From the NCBI RefSeq assembly GCF_001484765.1, contig NZ_KQ947377.1:312437-376436 (forward strand): a stretch of 64,000 bases of DNA, in the 5' to 3' direction. Under the pieces are notes generated by a model. The model saw only the letters and a program-made list of their open reading frames with translations, made no database searches and had not been told where the DNA came from. Origin of the DNA: Entomohabitans teleogrylli. GTDB taxonomy: Bacteria; Pseudomonadota; Gammaproteobacteria; Enterobacterales; Enterobacteriaceae. How positions within the stretch are numbered: position 1 is the stretch's first letter; every line of letters starts with the position of its first letter. The translations under genes were made by a program, and so were the position numbers. Below, piece by piece: positions 17,722 to 26,243 of this stretch.

Positions 17722-17743
17722 GTGGGGGCATAATTGGGGGCAC
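17722..17743. repeat. GGGGGCA direct pair near attR
   Basis: Two direct copies of GGGGGCA separated by TAATT echo the cluster next to int (2203-2222). Placement about 60 bases inside the right junction fits integrase arm-type binding sites. Confidence 0.55.
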
Positions 17744-17804
17744 ACTTAAAAATCGCATAGAAAAATAATCAATAAATTCAAAGTGATTACTTATCAAATG
17801 CGAT

Positions 17805-17822
17805 TCCTGTGATCTCCGCCAA
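17805..17822 (+). repeat. Right attachment site (attR)
   Basis: TCCTGTGATCTCCGCCAA matches the selC 3' end except for one missing T. It marks the end of the island and follows the CbtA-type toxin gene at the distance usual for these islands. Confidence 0.78.
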
Positions 17823-18220
17823 AATCCTTCCATAGCAGTCCATACCCGTCCATTTATAATTATAAAAACAATAAGTTAAAATAATTATCGTCCATATGTG
17901 ACCATAGTCATGTAAGCATCCCTGTGCTCTTCACCACGTCAATCCTTGTGAGTCCCACTAAAATCAATAAACGCCTTAAAAAACGGATAACTAAAGCCAT
18001 CAATTTTCTCCTGATGTCGACTTATATTTACCTGAATCAAATATATTTCAGGGATGTAAACATACCCATTTTTGCTCTCTACAGTTTTTGTACTCTCCCA
18101 ACGCTTTCACCATCAACCGATACTATTCCAGTATCAGGTTATCCAGGCAGGAAGGACATTTGAATAAAAATCTTGCTGAATATATATTTAGAAAAAGGAA
18201 CATTTGCAAAGGAGAGTGCA
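17823..18220. other. AT-rich spacer after attR
   Basis: About 400 bases of AT-rich DNA outside the island. A frame at 17924-18163 exists but has no ribosome site and an implausible composition. No RNA or repeat is recognised. Confidence 0.5.
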
Positions 18221-18910
18221 ATGAGCATACGAAGTGACATTATCGATGGACGACTTGCTATTGGTTCAAGCTATGGGTTGATCTATACCGAGGTTTTAGG
18301 ATGGATTGATCTGGGCCATGCCCAGGGAGAAGATATTCGGGATCTTCTCCAACAAATGAACACAGGAGAAACGTCATCAAGTGATAAAAATACTTATGAG
18401 GTTAAGTATGCTCAAGGAATGGTTGGTATTAAAAGAAAGATTACGATATCCCGCTTCATTAAATGGCGTATAAAAAAAGGGCGTCCTGTTCATGAAAGGC
18501 AAAGTATCGCCTTAGCTATGATGCTTACTGTTGCAAAACGATTTGAGTCTATGCAATCATCCTTTCCTTTTAGTTTAGTTACTGACAGCGGTTTTAGCGG
18601 GGAAGATTTGATTTCTGATTTATTAGGCTTTTATCGGGTCGTCTCTCTGCAAAATCCATTTCCTTTATTGCGCCCGGTAAGTCAGGATAATGCACTAAAA
18701 CGCTGGGATTATTACGGTCCAGTTGGATCATTTAAAAACACCAGTTTTCGTCCTATTTTATTTCCAGACCCTGAAAGGTTTCCCGGCTCATCACCTCGAC
18801 CTGGGTATCTCCCGGCATTTATGAATACAGTACAACCATATAATGATTTTAAATCTACTAATGTTGGCATCGTATCTAACGATGGAACGGAACTGGAAAT
18901 TAAATATTAG
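18221..18910 (+). CDS. Uncharacterised 229-residue protein, upstream member of a pair
   Basis: The ATG at 18221 is preceded by AAAGGAGAG; an upstream ATG at 18173 adds 16 residues without such a site. The protein starts MSIRSDIIDGRLAIGSSYGL and has a conserved-looking GWIDLGHAQGEDI near residue 27 and an EDLISDLLGFYR segment. The IDLGH motif faintly recalls DUF4056-type proteins, but I cannot name it. No signal or membrane segment is seen. It is 9 bases upstream of a small membrane protein, so the two form an operon. Confidence 0.65.
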   Translation: MSIRSDIIDGRLAIGSSYGLIYTEVLGWIDLGHAQGEDIRDLLQQMNTGETSSSDKNTYEVKYAQGMVGIKRKITISRFIKWRIKKGRPVHERQSIALAMMLTVAKRFESMQSSFPFSLVTDSGFSGEDLISDLLGFYRVVSLQNPFPLLRPVSQDNALKRWDYYGPVGSFKNTSFRPILFPDPERFPGSSPRPGYLPAFMNTVQPYNDFKSTNVGIVSNDGTELEIKY

Positions 18911-18919
18911 GGTGATTTT

Positions 18920-19333
18920 ATGAAAAAAATATATATTATAATTGGACTGCTTATAGCTATAATTGTATTTTCATACTATTTTTCACCAACAATAAAAATA
19001 TTCACAGGAGGAAATATACGTTATGCTGAGCAAGATAAAAGAGCATATAACCTATTGACCGATGATATAATTAAAAACTGCCCACGGATATCTCATGATT
19101 ATGAATTTGGTTATGCAACTGTAGATGGCCCTGCAATAGAAGTAAGTGCAATAACATTCCGTAATACAACAGATATTTCAAGGGTTCATGAATATTTATT
19201 ATCTCTAAATTTCAAATTAGATCGTAAAGTTGAAAGTGGTGAATACTGGACCTCGGATAATTCAGATAAAACTGTACATATAAGCACAATTGAGTTTCCT
19301 GAGACTACAATTATTGAGGTGCTGAAAAAATAA
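18920..19333 (+). CDS. Small single-pass membrane protein, pair partner
   Basis: A 137-residue, AT-rich protein with an N-terminal hydrophobic helix (IYIIIGLLIAIIVFSYYF, residues 4-21) after MKK, then a soluble domain likely facing the periplasm. I see no known family. Its short distance to the gene before it suggests co-translation; an effector-immunity or signalling pair is possible but unproven. Confidence 0.6.
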   Translation: MKKIYIIIGLLIAIIVFSYYFSPTIKIFTGGNIRYAEQDKRAYNLLTDDIIKNCPRISHDYEFGYATVDGPAIEVSAITFRNTTDISRVHEYLLSLNFKLDRKVESGEYWTSDNSDKTVHISTIEFPETTIIEVLKK

Positions 19334-19859
19334 ACATTTCCTTCTTAATTGAGAATTTACTAATAGTGAAGATTATAATAATGTTATCTATTTAAAAAGA
19401 AAGAACATAGAATTTCAATAAATTATATAGCCTGATTCAGGATGAAATAATAGTCAGGTTTAAAAATCCGGAAAAAATTCATATCAAAATATGAAGATCT
19501 CTTGAGAGTAAATATTAACAATATTTATCAAAAGAAAACCTCTTCCTCTTTATAAGACATTTTAACTTCAATTAACCTTTTGACTCTACACCCTTCCTGC
19601 GTAACTCCTCCCTGGCCAGCTATCGCAGCCAGCAGACCCATCCCCGGCCAGTGACTAAAACGGTGTTTTCTACCACACTTATTCCCCGGAGTTATCTCAA
19701 TGGCGCTGGCGGCCAGCCTGACGGATTTCTTTTACGCGAAATCTGTTCCCTTCGCCGCTCCCGCCAGATAACCGAAAAACGACAGACCGGACGCGGCGAT
19801 TTTGCCGCAGGCGAAGCCCGGATACGGACCCGTCGGACATAACACAAGGGGAAACAACC
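19334..19859. other. Intergenic transition from AT-rich to GC-rich DNA
   Basis: Base composition changes sharply near 19590, marking the outer edge of the foreign stretch. I find no gene, tRNA copy or further attachment sequence here; a frame at 19651-19842 lacks support. Confidence 0.55.
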
Positions 19860-21470
19860 ATGAAAAATATCGCCATCGTCGGCGCCGGTCCGACGGGTAT
19901 TTACACGCTCTTCTGTCTGCTGAAACACCAGCAGCCGCTCGCCATTACCATCTATGAACAGAGCGATGAGGCTGGCGTCGGTATGCCCTACAGCGACAGT
20001 GAAAACTCCCGAATGATGTTGGCCAACATCGCCAGTATCGAAATCCCACCAATTACCTCAACCTATCTCGACTGGCTGCGTAACCAGAGCCAGCAAAGGC
20101 TGGCCCGCTATGGCGTCGACAAATCGACACTTCACGACCGGCAGTTCCTGCCGCGCATCCTCCTTGGAGAATATTTCCGCGACCAGTTTCTGGCTCTGGT
20201 GGAGCAGGCAGGCCAGCGCGGTTTTACTGTGGCAGTACACGAATCCTGCCAGGTCACCGACCTGCAGGCCACGCCACAGGGCGTCAGACTGTGGGCTAAG
20301 GGAGAGCCCGCACCGGCGCTTTTCGACCTGGCCGTAATCGCAACCGGGCATGTCTGGCCTGATGAAGAGGACGCGACGCGCACCTTCTTCCCCAGCCCGT
20401 GGTCTGGCCTGATGGATGCCAGCATCAGGCCATGCCGGGTCGGAATTATGGGCACTTCGCTGAGCGCCATCGATGCGGCGATGGCGGTGGTGATACAGCA
20501 TGGCGCTTTCGTCGAGTCTGCCGATGGCGCCCTGCGCTTCGCACTGGATGAAAAAAGCAAAGGTCTGGAGATCGTGCTGATGTCCCGATCGGGCATTCTG
20601 CCGGAGGCGGATTTCTTCTGCCCCATCCCCTGGGAACCGCTGAATATCGTTACCCGGCAGGCGCTCGACGCCGAAATCGCCGCCGGAGCAGAGGGTCTGC
20701 TCGATCGGGTCTTTCAACTTATCGCCCGGGAAATAGCGTCAGCAGATCCCCAATGGAGCGAGCATATCGCACTCAGCGATCAGGATGCCGACACTTTTGC
20801 CGACGCCTATTTTACCAGCCGCAAGAAAAGCGATCCGTTCCAGTGGGCTGAAAAAAATCTCCGGGAAGTCGAACGCAACAAGCGCGACAAACGAACGGTC
20901 CCCTGGCGCTACGCGATTTTGCGCCTGCATGAAACCGTTCAGGAAATCGTCCCACATCTTAACGATCGGGACCGGAAAAGGTTCAACGCTGGTCTCAGCC
21001 GGGTCTTCATCGACAATTATGCGGCGATTCCGCCACAGTCAATCCGCAGGCTGCTGGCGCTACGCGAAGCCGGGCTCGTTCGTGTCCTCACCCTGGGAAC
21101 GGATTACGAGATGAACAGCGAAGCAGAACACACCGTGATTTTCGCCGCAGGACAACGGCATGAATTCGACGTTTTCATCGACGCCCGCGGTCAGAAACCA
21201 TTGAAGAGTAAAGATCTACCGTTCCCGACGCTGCGCCGTCAGTTGCTGGAAACCGGCGACGATATTCCCGATGTCGCCGACGATTACACCCTGCTGGAAC
21301 CGGCGGTAGCGCGCGGAAAAATTGCCTTCGGCGCGCTGCCCTACCTGATGCACGACCAGCCCTTCGTTCAGGGGCTGACCGCCTGTGCGGAGATCGCCGC
21401 TGACATGGCGAAAGCAATATCGCAGCCGTCATCACACCCACGCAGGCGACTGCTGTTGTCTGATATGTAA
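19860..21470 (+). CDS. FAD/NAD(P)-binding protein, YdhS-like
   Basis: A 536-residue flavoprotein with an N-terminal Rossmann motif (GAGPTG, residues 8-13), a second nucleotide-binding region (VGIMGTSLSAIDAAMAV, near residue 196) and the NAD_binding_9 family layout of E. coli YdhS (about 534 residues). Members are predicted oxidoreductases; no substrate is known. Start follows AAGGGGAAACAACC. It converges with the truncated LysR gene with 11 bases between stops. Confidence 0.85.
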   Translation: MKNIAIVGAGPTGIYTLFCLLKHQQPLAITIYEQSDEAGVGMPYSDSENSRMMLANIASIEIPPITSTYLDWLRNQSQQRLARYGVDKSTLHDRQFLPRILLGEYFRDQFLALVEQAGQRGFTVAVHESCQVTDLQATPQGVRLWAKGEPAPALFDLAVIATGHVWPDEEDATRTFFPSPWSGLMDASIRPCRVGIMGTSLSAIDAAMAVVIQHGAFVESADGALRFALDEKSKGLEIVLMSRSGILPEADFFCPIPWEPLNIVTRQALDAEIAAGAEGLLDRVFQLIAREIASADPQWSEHIALSDQDADTFADAYFTSRKKSDPFQWAEKNLREVERNKRDKRTVPWRYAILRLHETVQEIVPHLNDRDRKRFNAGLSRVFIDNYAAIPPQSIRRLLALREAGLVRVLTLGTDYEMNSEAEHTVIFAAGQRHEFDVFIDARGQKPLKSKDLPFPTLRRQLLETGDDIPDVADDYTLLEPAVARGKIAFGALPYLMHDQPFVQGLTACAEIAADMAKAISQPSSHPRRRLLLSDM

Positions 21471-21481
21471 CAGACGCGGTT

Positions 21482-22306
21482 TTACCGGCCGGGCAGGGCC
21501 GCAGGCTCTGTCCCGGTGGCGCTGTTGATAAAATTATCGCGCAATGCGTTCTCCAGCGCCGGGTTCCAGGCGATACCGACCTGCCACCGGGTACATTGTC
21601 CTTCCAGAGGCACCAGCATCACGCCAGACGGCACGATATGGCTGGCGCCGGCAGGCAGTAACGCCACACCATTTCCCGCCGCTACCAGCGCTAACAGCGT
21701 GTGAATATCATCGGCATCGGCCAGCGCCGCGGGTCTGATATCATTTGCCTTCAGGAAACTGGCCGCCTGTTCCGACAGCCCGCGCCCGCGCTTTGGGCTG
21801 ATTTGCAGCAGCGGATGATGATGAATTAGCGCGTGGATCGCATCATTGACGACCTTCAGACCGGACGGTACTGCCAGCACCAGCCGCTCAGTCATGACCA
21901 CCCGCGCCAGCAGGGGGTCCGGCACTGGCAGACGCACAAATCCGCCATGCAATTGCCCGTCCAGCAGCATACGACACTGCTCATCGGAAGGGATGTCATT
22001 CAGGGACACATCGGCAGCGGGAAATTGTTCGCGGAAAGCCCTGACCAGCGCCGGCGCAAGCTGAAAGGTTGAAATCCCGAAACCAAGCGCCAGCCGCCCG
22101 ACGCTTCCCTGCCGCACTTGCCGCACGTATTCACAAAATTCGTCATGCTGCCCAATCAAATCACGGGCCCGGGAATACAACTGCTGCCCGGCGACGGTCA
22201 GCCTGGCGCCCTGGCGACCGCGCAGGAAAAGACGCATCCCGGTAAGATGTTCCAGCGTCTGGATCTGCTTTGTCAGTGCCGGCTGAATGGGATTCACGTA
22301 GCGCAA
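21482..22306 (-). pseudogene. LysR-family regulator lacking its N-terminal helix-turn-helix
   Basis: The 274-residue frame begins at a TTG with LRYVNPIQPALTKQIQTLEH, which corresponds to the recognition helix and later part of a LysR DNA-binding domain. The usual preceding 30 residues are missing: upstream the same frame hits a stop ten codons earlier. The effector-binding domain (GRLALGFGISTFQLAPALVR onward) is complete. A deletion joining LRYV to NPIQPAL is the simplest reading. Without the full winged helix the protein should not bind DNA normally. Confidence 0.75.
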
Positions 22307-22473
22307 GGTTTTCGAGCGAAGTGCCGGTTTTTAAAGGGAAAGAAAACCACCGGCAGTAGACTTAATAATCCTGCCCGCGAAGACAGATGTTTACCGGGGA
22401 GGAATATTTTTCCACCGCCTGCGGGTATCGATATTCAGCCTGTGGGGCATCGCGACACGGGCAATATGCAGAA

Positions 22474-22686
22474 TTATCTAAGGTAGACGTTAGCCGCCGT
22501 TGGCCCCTTAAGGCCGTTCATTCTGCGAAATTCGACGCACATGCCGGGCATGAGTTCCTGCGCATCGGCAGGGCTCATGGTTGAGGTATGAAACAGAACA
22601 TCCTTGCGTCCGTCAGAGGGGGTAATGAAGCCTTTACCATTTTTTAAATTAAAAACTTTGACAATACCTGTCATTTTTTGGGACAA
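22474..22686 (-). CDS. cspH: CspH/CspF-type cold-shock-like protein
   Basis: A 70-residue protein starting at TTG with AAGGA eight bases upstream, giving [13 protein letters not shown], which matches the E. coli CspH/CspF start MSRKMTGIVK. As in those two, the RNP1 motif KGFGFI is shortened (NGKGFI) and surface aromatics are lost, so nucleic-acid binding is probably weak. A longer open frame reaches 22992 but that part is leader. It is divergent from a cspG/cspB-type gene, the same pairing as cspH-cspG and cspF-cspB in E. coli. Confidence 0.85.
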   Translation of the reverse strand: MSQKMTGIVKVFNLKNGKGFITPSDGRKDVLFHTSTMSPADAQELMPGMCVEFRRMNGLKGPTAANVYLR

Positions 22687-22832
22687 ACAAAATTCCTTCA
22701 GATAAATAAAACCCTGGCAGTATACCGATGATGCGCAGTAATACCAGCATAAAGATGCCTGTGAAACCTGGCCTCCCGGACGGCTAAAATAAAACTTGCG
22801 TAATGTGAACCAACGTGCGTTAATAGCGCCGT

Positions 22833-22992
22833 CGGTTTGAAAGACAGACGTTATAAAAAGCAGTTTACTAAAGTAGTTCTCATCATCAGGTTTATTCAGA
22901 TATCCCTTCTTTTGAGTCTCCCCACTAAGCGCTAAGTAATTTCTGTAACGCAGACCATATTCGCCGCAAGGCTCAAAGAAAGGAAATATCAC
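22833..22992 (+). promoter_or_regulatory. Cold-shock 5' leader with cold-box
   Basis: The 160-base leader before the csp gene starts CGGTTTGAAAGACAGACG and continues AAAGCAGTTTACTAAAG, close to the E. coli cspA-family cold-box leader, whose length is also about 160. Such leaders act as RNA thermosensors that allow translation in the cold. A TTAATA -10-like box lies a few bases upstream. Confidence 0.8.
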
Positions 22993-23208
22993 ATGTCTAA
23001 TAAAATGACTGGTTTAGTAAAATGGTTTAACGCAGATAAAGGTTTTGGCTTTATCTCCCCGACCGATGGCAGCAAAGACGTTTTTGTGCACTTCTCTGCT
23101 ATCCAGAGCGACAACTTTCGTACGTTGTTCGAAGGCCAGAAAGTCACATTCTCCATTGAGAATGGCGCTAAAGGCCCGTCTGCCGCTAACGTTGTAGCCG
23201 CAGAATAA
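22993..23208 (+). CDS. cspB: Cold-shock protein of the CspA/CspB/CspG group
   Basis: A 71-residue OB-fold RNA chaperone. It starts [20 protein letters not shown], keeps RNP1 (KGFGFI) and RNP2 (VFVHF), and ends [15 protein letters not shown]; it most resembles E. coli CspB/CspG, so the symbol is approximate. The long leader and divergent cspH-type neighbour support cold induction. A terminator follows. Confidence 0.93.
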   Translation: MSNKMTGLVKWFNADKGFGFISPTDGSKDVFVHFSAIQSDNFRTLFEGQKVTFSIENGAKGPSAANVVAAE

Positions 23209-23215
23209 TTATCCC

Positions 23216-23288
23216 GACGCCTGTTTATTTGCGATAACGATGACGGTTTATACCCGAGTGGACAAACAGGCAGGCGTCTGTGGTTTTT
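23216..23288 (+). terminator. Terminator of the csp gene
   Basis: GACGCCTG (23216-23223) pairs with CAGGCGTC (23271-23278), followed by GTGGTTTTTATT. The loop is long (47 bases) and may hold an inner stem. Confidence 0.55.
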
Positions 23289-23582
23289 ATTAAGTGTTCC
23301 CATCGAGCCAGAAATCTGTATAACACCAGCATACTCCTACACGAGCGTAAGTATTTCATCGCTCCGGAATACAGGTTATTACCTCCTTTCGGGCAACAGA
23401 ACTATAACCCTGCATCAATCCATTCTTTCAATTCCTTTTGCGCCAAAAATATTAACGGCGGAGATCACATCTCGTCACGCTGCAGATGCGGCAAATATAA
23501 ATGGCGACCCGCCGTCTGAAATAGCGCCGCAAATTCATATTTCCTGGAGCCTTAATTCTCTCACTATTTTTATGGATACCAT
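23289..23582. other. Spacer between cold-shock genes and the Rhs tip array
   Basis: About 290 bases with no credible gene. The csp-side sequence is backbone-like and the array begins at the immunity gene ending at 23583. Confidence 0.5.
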
Positions 23583-23876
23583 TTAAGTCTCATCATCTAA
23601 CCATGCGATATAGCCATTCTTCTCAAGTTTTATTGAGACATCCCTATATATTTCTTTATCTTTATTATAATATCTGGCAATATCATTATTTATAACTACC
23701 TGTTCTTTATCAATAAAGTAAGATAGCAGTTTTGATAAATTTTCATCTGACATTTCATCATATAGAAAAACAATCAAACCTTCATACTCATGTTGACTAA
23801 TTCTCTCTCCAAATCCATTAAAAACCATGTCATAAGTTGATATTAAATTTTTTGGTACTTCTTTTTTCATAATCAT
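23583..23876 (-). CDS. Probable immunity protein for the PIN-like Rhs tip
   Basis: A 97-residue acidic protein starting MIMKKEVPKNLISTYDMVFN; the frame extends further upstream into the toxin tip, but its ATG pair at 23876/23870 lies just after the toxin stop. It immediately follows the orphan Rhs tip on the same strand, the standard place for the cognate immunity gene. No family recognised. AT-rich, like the other immunity genes of the array. Confidence 0.65.
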   Translation of the reverse strand: MIMKKEVPKNLISTYDMVFNGFGERISQHEYEGLIVFLYDEMSDENLSKLLSYFIDKEQVVINNDIARYYNKDKEIYRDVSIKLEKNGYIAWLDDET

Positions 23877-23880
23877 GATG

Positions 23881-24503
23881 TTATAACCCGAGATATGAGA
23901 ATGGATCATGAACCAAGGCATTAAAATCGACTCCCTGGGCCGAGGCACCTCTTAGAAACTTTGCATCAGAAGTTATTGTCTGAATACCCATTTTATCTGC
24001 TGTACCAAAAATAATCTTATCAGCATCACCAACTTTTCTGGTTGTTATTAAATTTAATGCTCTTTGCGATGGATTATCAGCAATAATTTCTATTTTATCT
24101 AAAAATCTCAAGAAACGTGCTTGCTCGTTTGGCCCTGCCAAACGAGAAACGGCATCAAGCGCCTCATCAGCAGCGGTTTGTGTCATAACTATCCGTCGAT
24201 TACCAATCATATTTCTAATCTGATGCCTAATCGGTGAACCTTCGGCAATTAAACCTCGAACACTTCCAGCATCGAGATTCACAGAGCACTTAGTTAAACC
24301 TAAAGGATCAATCCATCCCTGCGGATTTGGAACATAAGCATACTGGTTCACTCCCCCCAATAACCCTATCGGATCCGGCATCAAATACTGCCCGGTATCC
24401 GGCTCATAATACCGATACCGGTTGTAATGTAAACCCGACTCGTCATCAGCATCCTGACCGGGAAAACGTAGCGCACAACCTGGCCTGATGTCTCCCTCAT
24501 TCG
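23881..24503 (-). CDS. Orphan Rhs C-terminal tip with PIN-like toxin (cassette 6)
   Basis: The frame is open from the edge of the IS element to 23881. It starts inside Rhs core (NEGDIRPGCALRFPGQ, then GLHYNRYRYYEPDTGQYLMP and the boundary motif WIDPLGL near 24300). The tip that follows has PIN-nuclease-like features: VNLDAGSVRGLI, TAADEALD and a DADKIIFGTADKMG/TSDAKFL pair of acidic clusters, suggesting an RNase toxin. The longest frame with a start is 24384 onward. The gene lacks its N-terminus because the ISAs1 element sits exactly at the core, so it is probably silent unless recombined onto a full rhs. Confidence 0.72.
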
Positions 24504-25793
24504 CAGGGCAAGATTACGAAACCCCGCTCCCTGCAAGGACTGACGCGAGGTAGTTTCTGTCCATGCCTGCTTTTCTCATCTTGCGTCTTAGCCCGGCTTT
24601 GAACTCCTTGTGTTTTGTCAGAATGTTAATGGCTATATGTCTTATGCCTGAAAATAATTCAGCCGCGTTTCCTCTTCTTATTCTGCAATCATCTTCGTTC
24701 ATCGCTACATCTAAACGCCAGTGCAACTTATTTTCGACATCCCAATGACCTCTCATCGCTCTGGCAAATTTCTCTGCCGTTAAATCCGCTGAGCTCATAT
24801 AATATCTTACCTGCATCTCCGGTTCTTTTTTCCGCTCCGCTATTTCCGAACGAAATGATACCGCTACACATAATTTCTTAAGATCTTTCCATTCAAACGT
24901 AAAATCAATCGGTTCATCTGGCACATCACTGACAATATGAAGCCGTGTTTCTTCTCTGTCATGACTTTTTTCTGTCGTTGAATAACTGTCATACTTCGGA
25001 TTGTTTATTTCCCTTAACGGAAATTTTTCCTCAAAGGATTTATTCAACCGTCCCTGATTTCCCTTCACTGAAAATAAATAATCACCTTGCTGAGCACGTA
25101 TCTTTTCAGCGATATCTTTCTGGCATCCCATGGCATCTGTTGTAATCAATTTTCCTTTGATATCCAGCATGTTAAGCAATTCCGGTATTGCAGTGATCTC
25201 ATTTGATTTTTCACTGGTTTTTATCTGCCCCAGCACGAGACTGTTCATGGTGGAAAATGCACTTATTACATGAATCGCTCCCCGACGACGACTTTTATCG
25301 TAAGAATGTCGAAGTGTCTTCCCGTCAATAGCAATAATATCGCCATCCACTGAAGAATGGCAATCACGCATCCAGTTGATAAAGCATTCATGAAACTTTT
25401 GAGGACTGATGCAGGAAACTACTCTGGCAATAGTATCATGAACCGGAATACCGTTTTCAAAATCACCGTATTGCTTCAAAAAATCAAGATGAGTCTCACC
25501 AAAATCTTCAATATCCTCCCAGCCTTCAGCGCCAGAAATAACAGCATATATTGTCAATAACAGAATATCAGATAATTTATGTTCTACTTTCCACGATTGT
25601 CTGTAATCGGGAATGATAGATATATGCGCCATTAATTTTTCAAGTTCCATAATCTGCTCTCCTTATTTTTCGGGAGATATTTGATCATATGTCATGTCAG
25701 AAGGACAGTTGTACTGGATAAGGATAGGCTTAATTTATAAAAAAAATGCGGATTTATCAGTACAAAAAATGTACTTTACGTGATCTTTCCCTG
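24504..25793 (-). mobile_element. ISAs1-family insertion sequence (H-repeat type)
   Basis: A 1,290-bp element with terminal inverted repeats: CAGGGCAAGATTACG at the left and, on the opposite strand, CAGGGAAAGATCACG at the right. It carries one transposase gene. No target-site duplication is evident, so flanking DNA may have been rearranged. H-repeats of this family are classic companions of Rhs loci in E. coli. Confidence 0.85.
24514..25650 (-). CDS. ISAs1-family transposase (YhhI/YbfD-like)
   Basis: A 378-residue DDE transposase. The N-terminal DUF4338-like region ([20 protein letters not shown]) and DDE core ([53 protein letters not shown]) are typical of H-repeat-associated proteins, which have the same length. 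The coding frame appears intact, so the element may be active. It lies within Rhs core debris. Confidence 0.93.
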   Translation of the reverse strand: MELEKLMAHISIIPDYRQSWKVEHKLSDILLLTIYAVISGAEGWEDIEDFGETHLDFLKQYGDFENGIPVHDTIARVVSCISPQKFHECFINWMRDCHSSVDGDIIAIDGKTLRHSYDKSRRRGAIHVISAFSTMNSLVLGQIKTSEKSNEITAIPELLNMLDIKGKLITTDAMGCQKDIAEKIRAQQGDYLFSVKGNQGRLNKSFEEKFPLREINNPKYDSYSTTEKSHDREETRLHIVSDVPDEPIDFTFEWKDLKKLCVAVSFRSEIAERKKEPEMQVRYYMSSADLTAEKFARAMRGHWDVENKLHWRLDVAMNEDDCRIRRGNAAELFSGIRHIAINILTKHKEFKAGLRRKMRKAGMDRNYLASVLAGSGVS

Positions 25794-25861
25794 TCCAAAA
25801 GACAAAGTGTACAACAACATTAAGTTGGCGTCACGGCCCAGACTTACCGACAGGCTCTAAT

Positions 25862-25903
25862 AAAACCGTAAAGGTCCAGATAGGATCTTTACGGTTTTTA
25901 TTC
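25862..25903 (-). terminator. Terminator of the cassette-5 immunity gene
   Basis: AAAACCGTAAAG and CTTTACGGTTTT form a perfect 12-bp stem with T/A-rich flanks, just after the stop of the 107-residue immunity gene. It can work in both directions. Confidence 0.8.
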
Positions 25904-25907
25904 TAGA

Positions 25908-26231
25908 TTATAATTCCTCACTTTTTAGCAAACGACATTGTTCTAAATTATGTAACATGGACTGTAACTCTAATGATCTATGTGTATTGTTGACATACAA
26001 CAAAATATTATATTCTAAGAAGTTTGGTTCAACTGGCTCATTATCATCAAAAGGATCAATATTTTTCCTTAGAAGAAAGTTCTCACCTCCTTTCTCCCCA
26101 TGCCTATAATAGTCTCCTCCTTGATATAGGCTCTCATGGGCCTCGAAATTAATATTTAAAACTTTTTCAAAAAATAGTCTTGCTTGTTCTAAGCTAACAT
26201 TATGAAAACCATATAGATCATAAAAACTCAT
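25908..26231 (-). CDS. Probable immunity protein for the nucleotidyltransferase-like tip
   Basis: A 107-residue acidic protein (MSFYDLYGFHNVSLEQARLF) that starts 12 bases after the stop of the tip. The layout HNVSLEQARLFFEKVLNINF and YRHGEKGGENFLLRKN recalls small Imm proteins that bind nucleotidyltransferase toxins, but I do not assign a family. AT-rich; ends at a strong terminator. Confidence 0.65.
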   Translation of the reverse strand: MSFYDLYGFHNVSLEQARLFFEKVLNINFEAHESLYQGGDYYRHGEKGGENFLLRKNIDPFDDNEPVEPNFLEYNILLYVNNTHRSLELQSMLHNLEQCRLLKSEEL

Positions 26232-26243
26232 ATAACACCTTAA

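Larger units (their letters stand above)
2072..17822. mobile_element. selC-integrated P4/CP4-type genomic island, about 15.7 kb
   Basis: The island runs from the selC 3' end to its imperfect copy at 17805-17822. The integrase is the first gene inside the left end, as in P4-like elements. Cargo includes an XRE/ImmA toxin-antitoxin-like pair, a type I retron and uncharacterised genes. The right part matches the conserved E. coli CP4-57/CP4-44 tail: GTPase, WYL regulator, DUF932, RadC, and YfjZ/YpjF-type antitoxin and toxin. Several cargo genes are visibly AT-rich. No replication gene or conjugation gene is recognised. Confidence 0.85.

Noticed and set aside
17924..18163. 79-residue frame after attR
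   Set aside because: No ribosome site, and it sits in an AT-rich spacer with no coding look.
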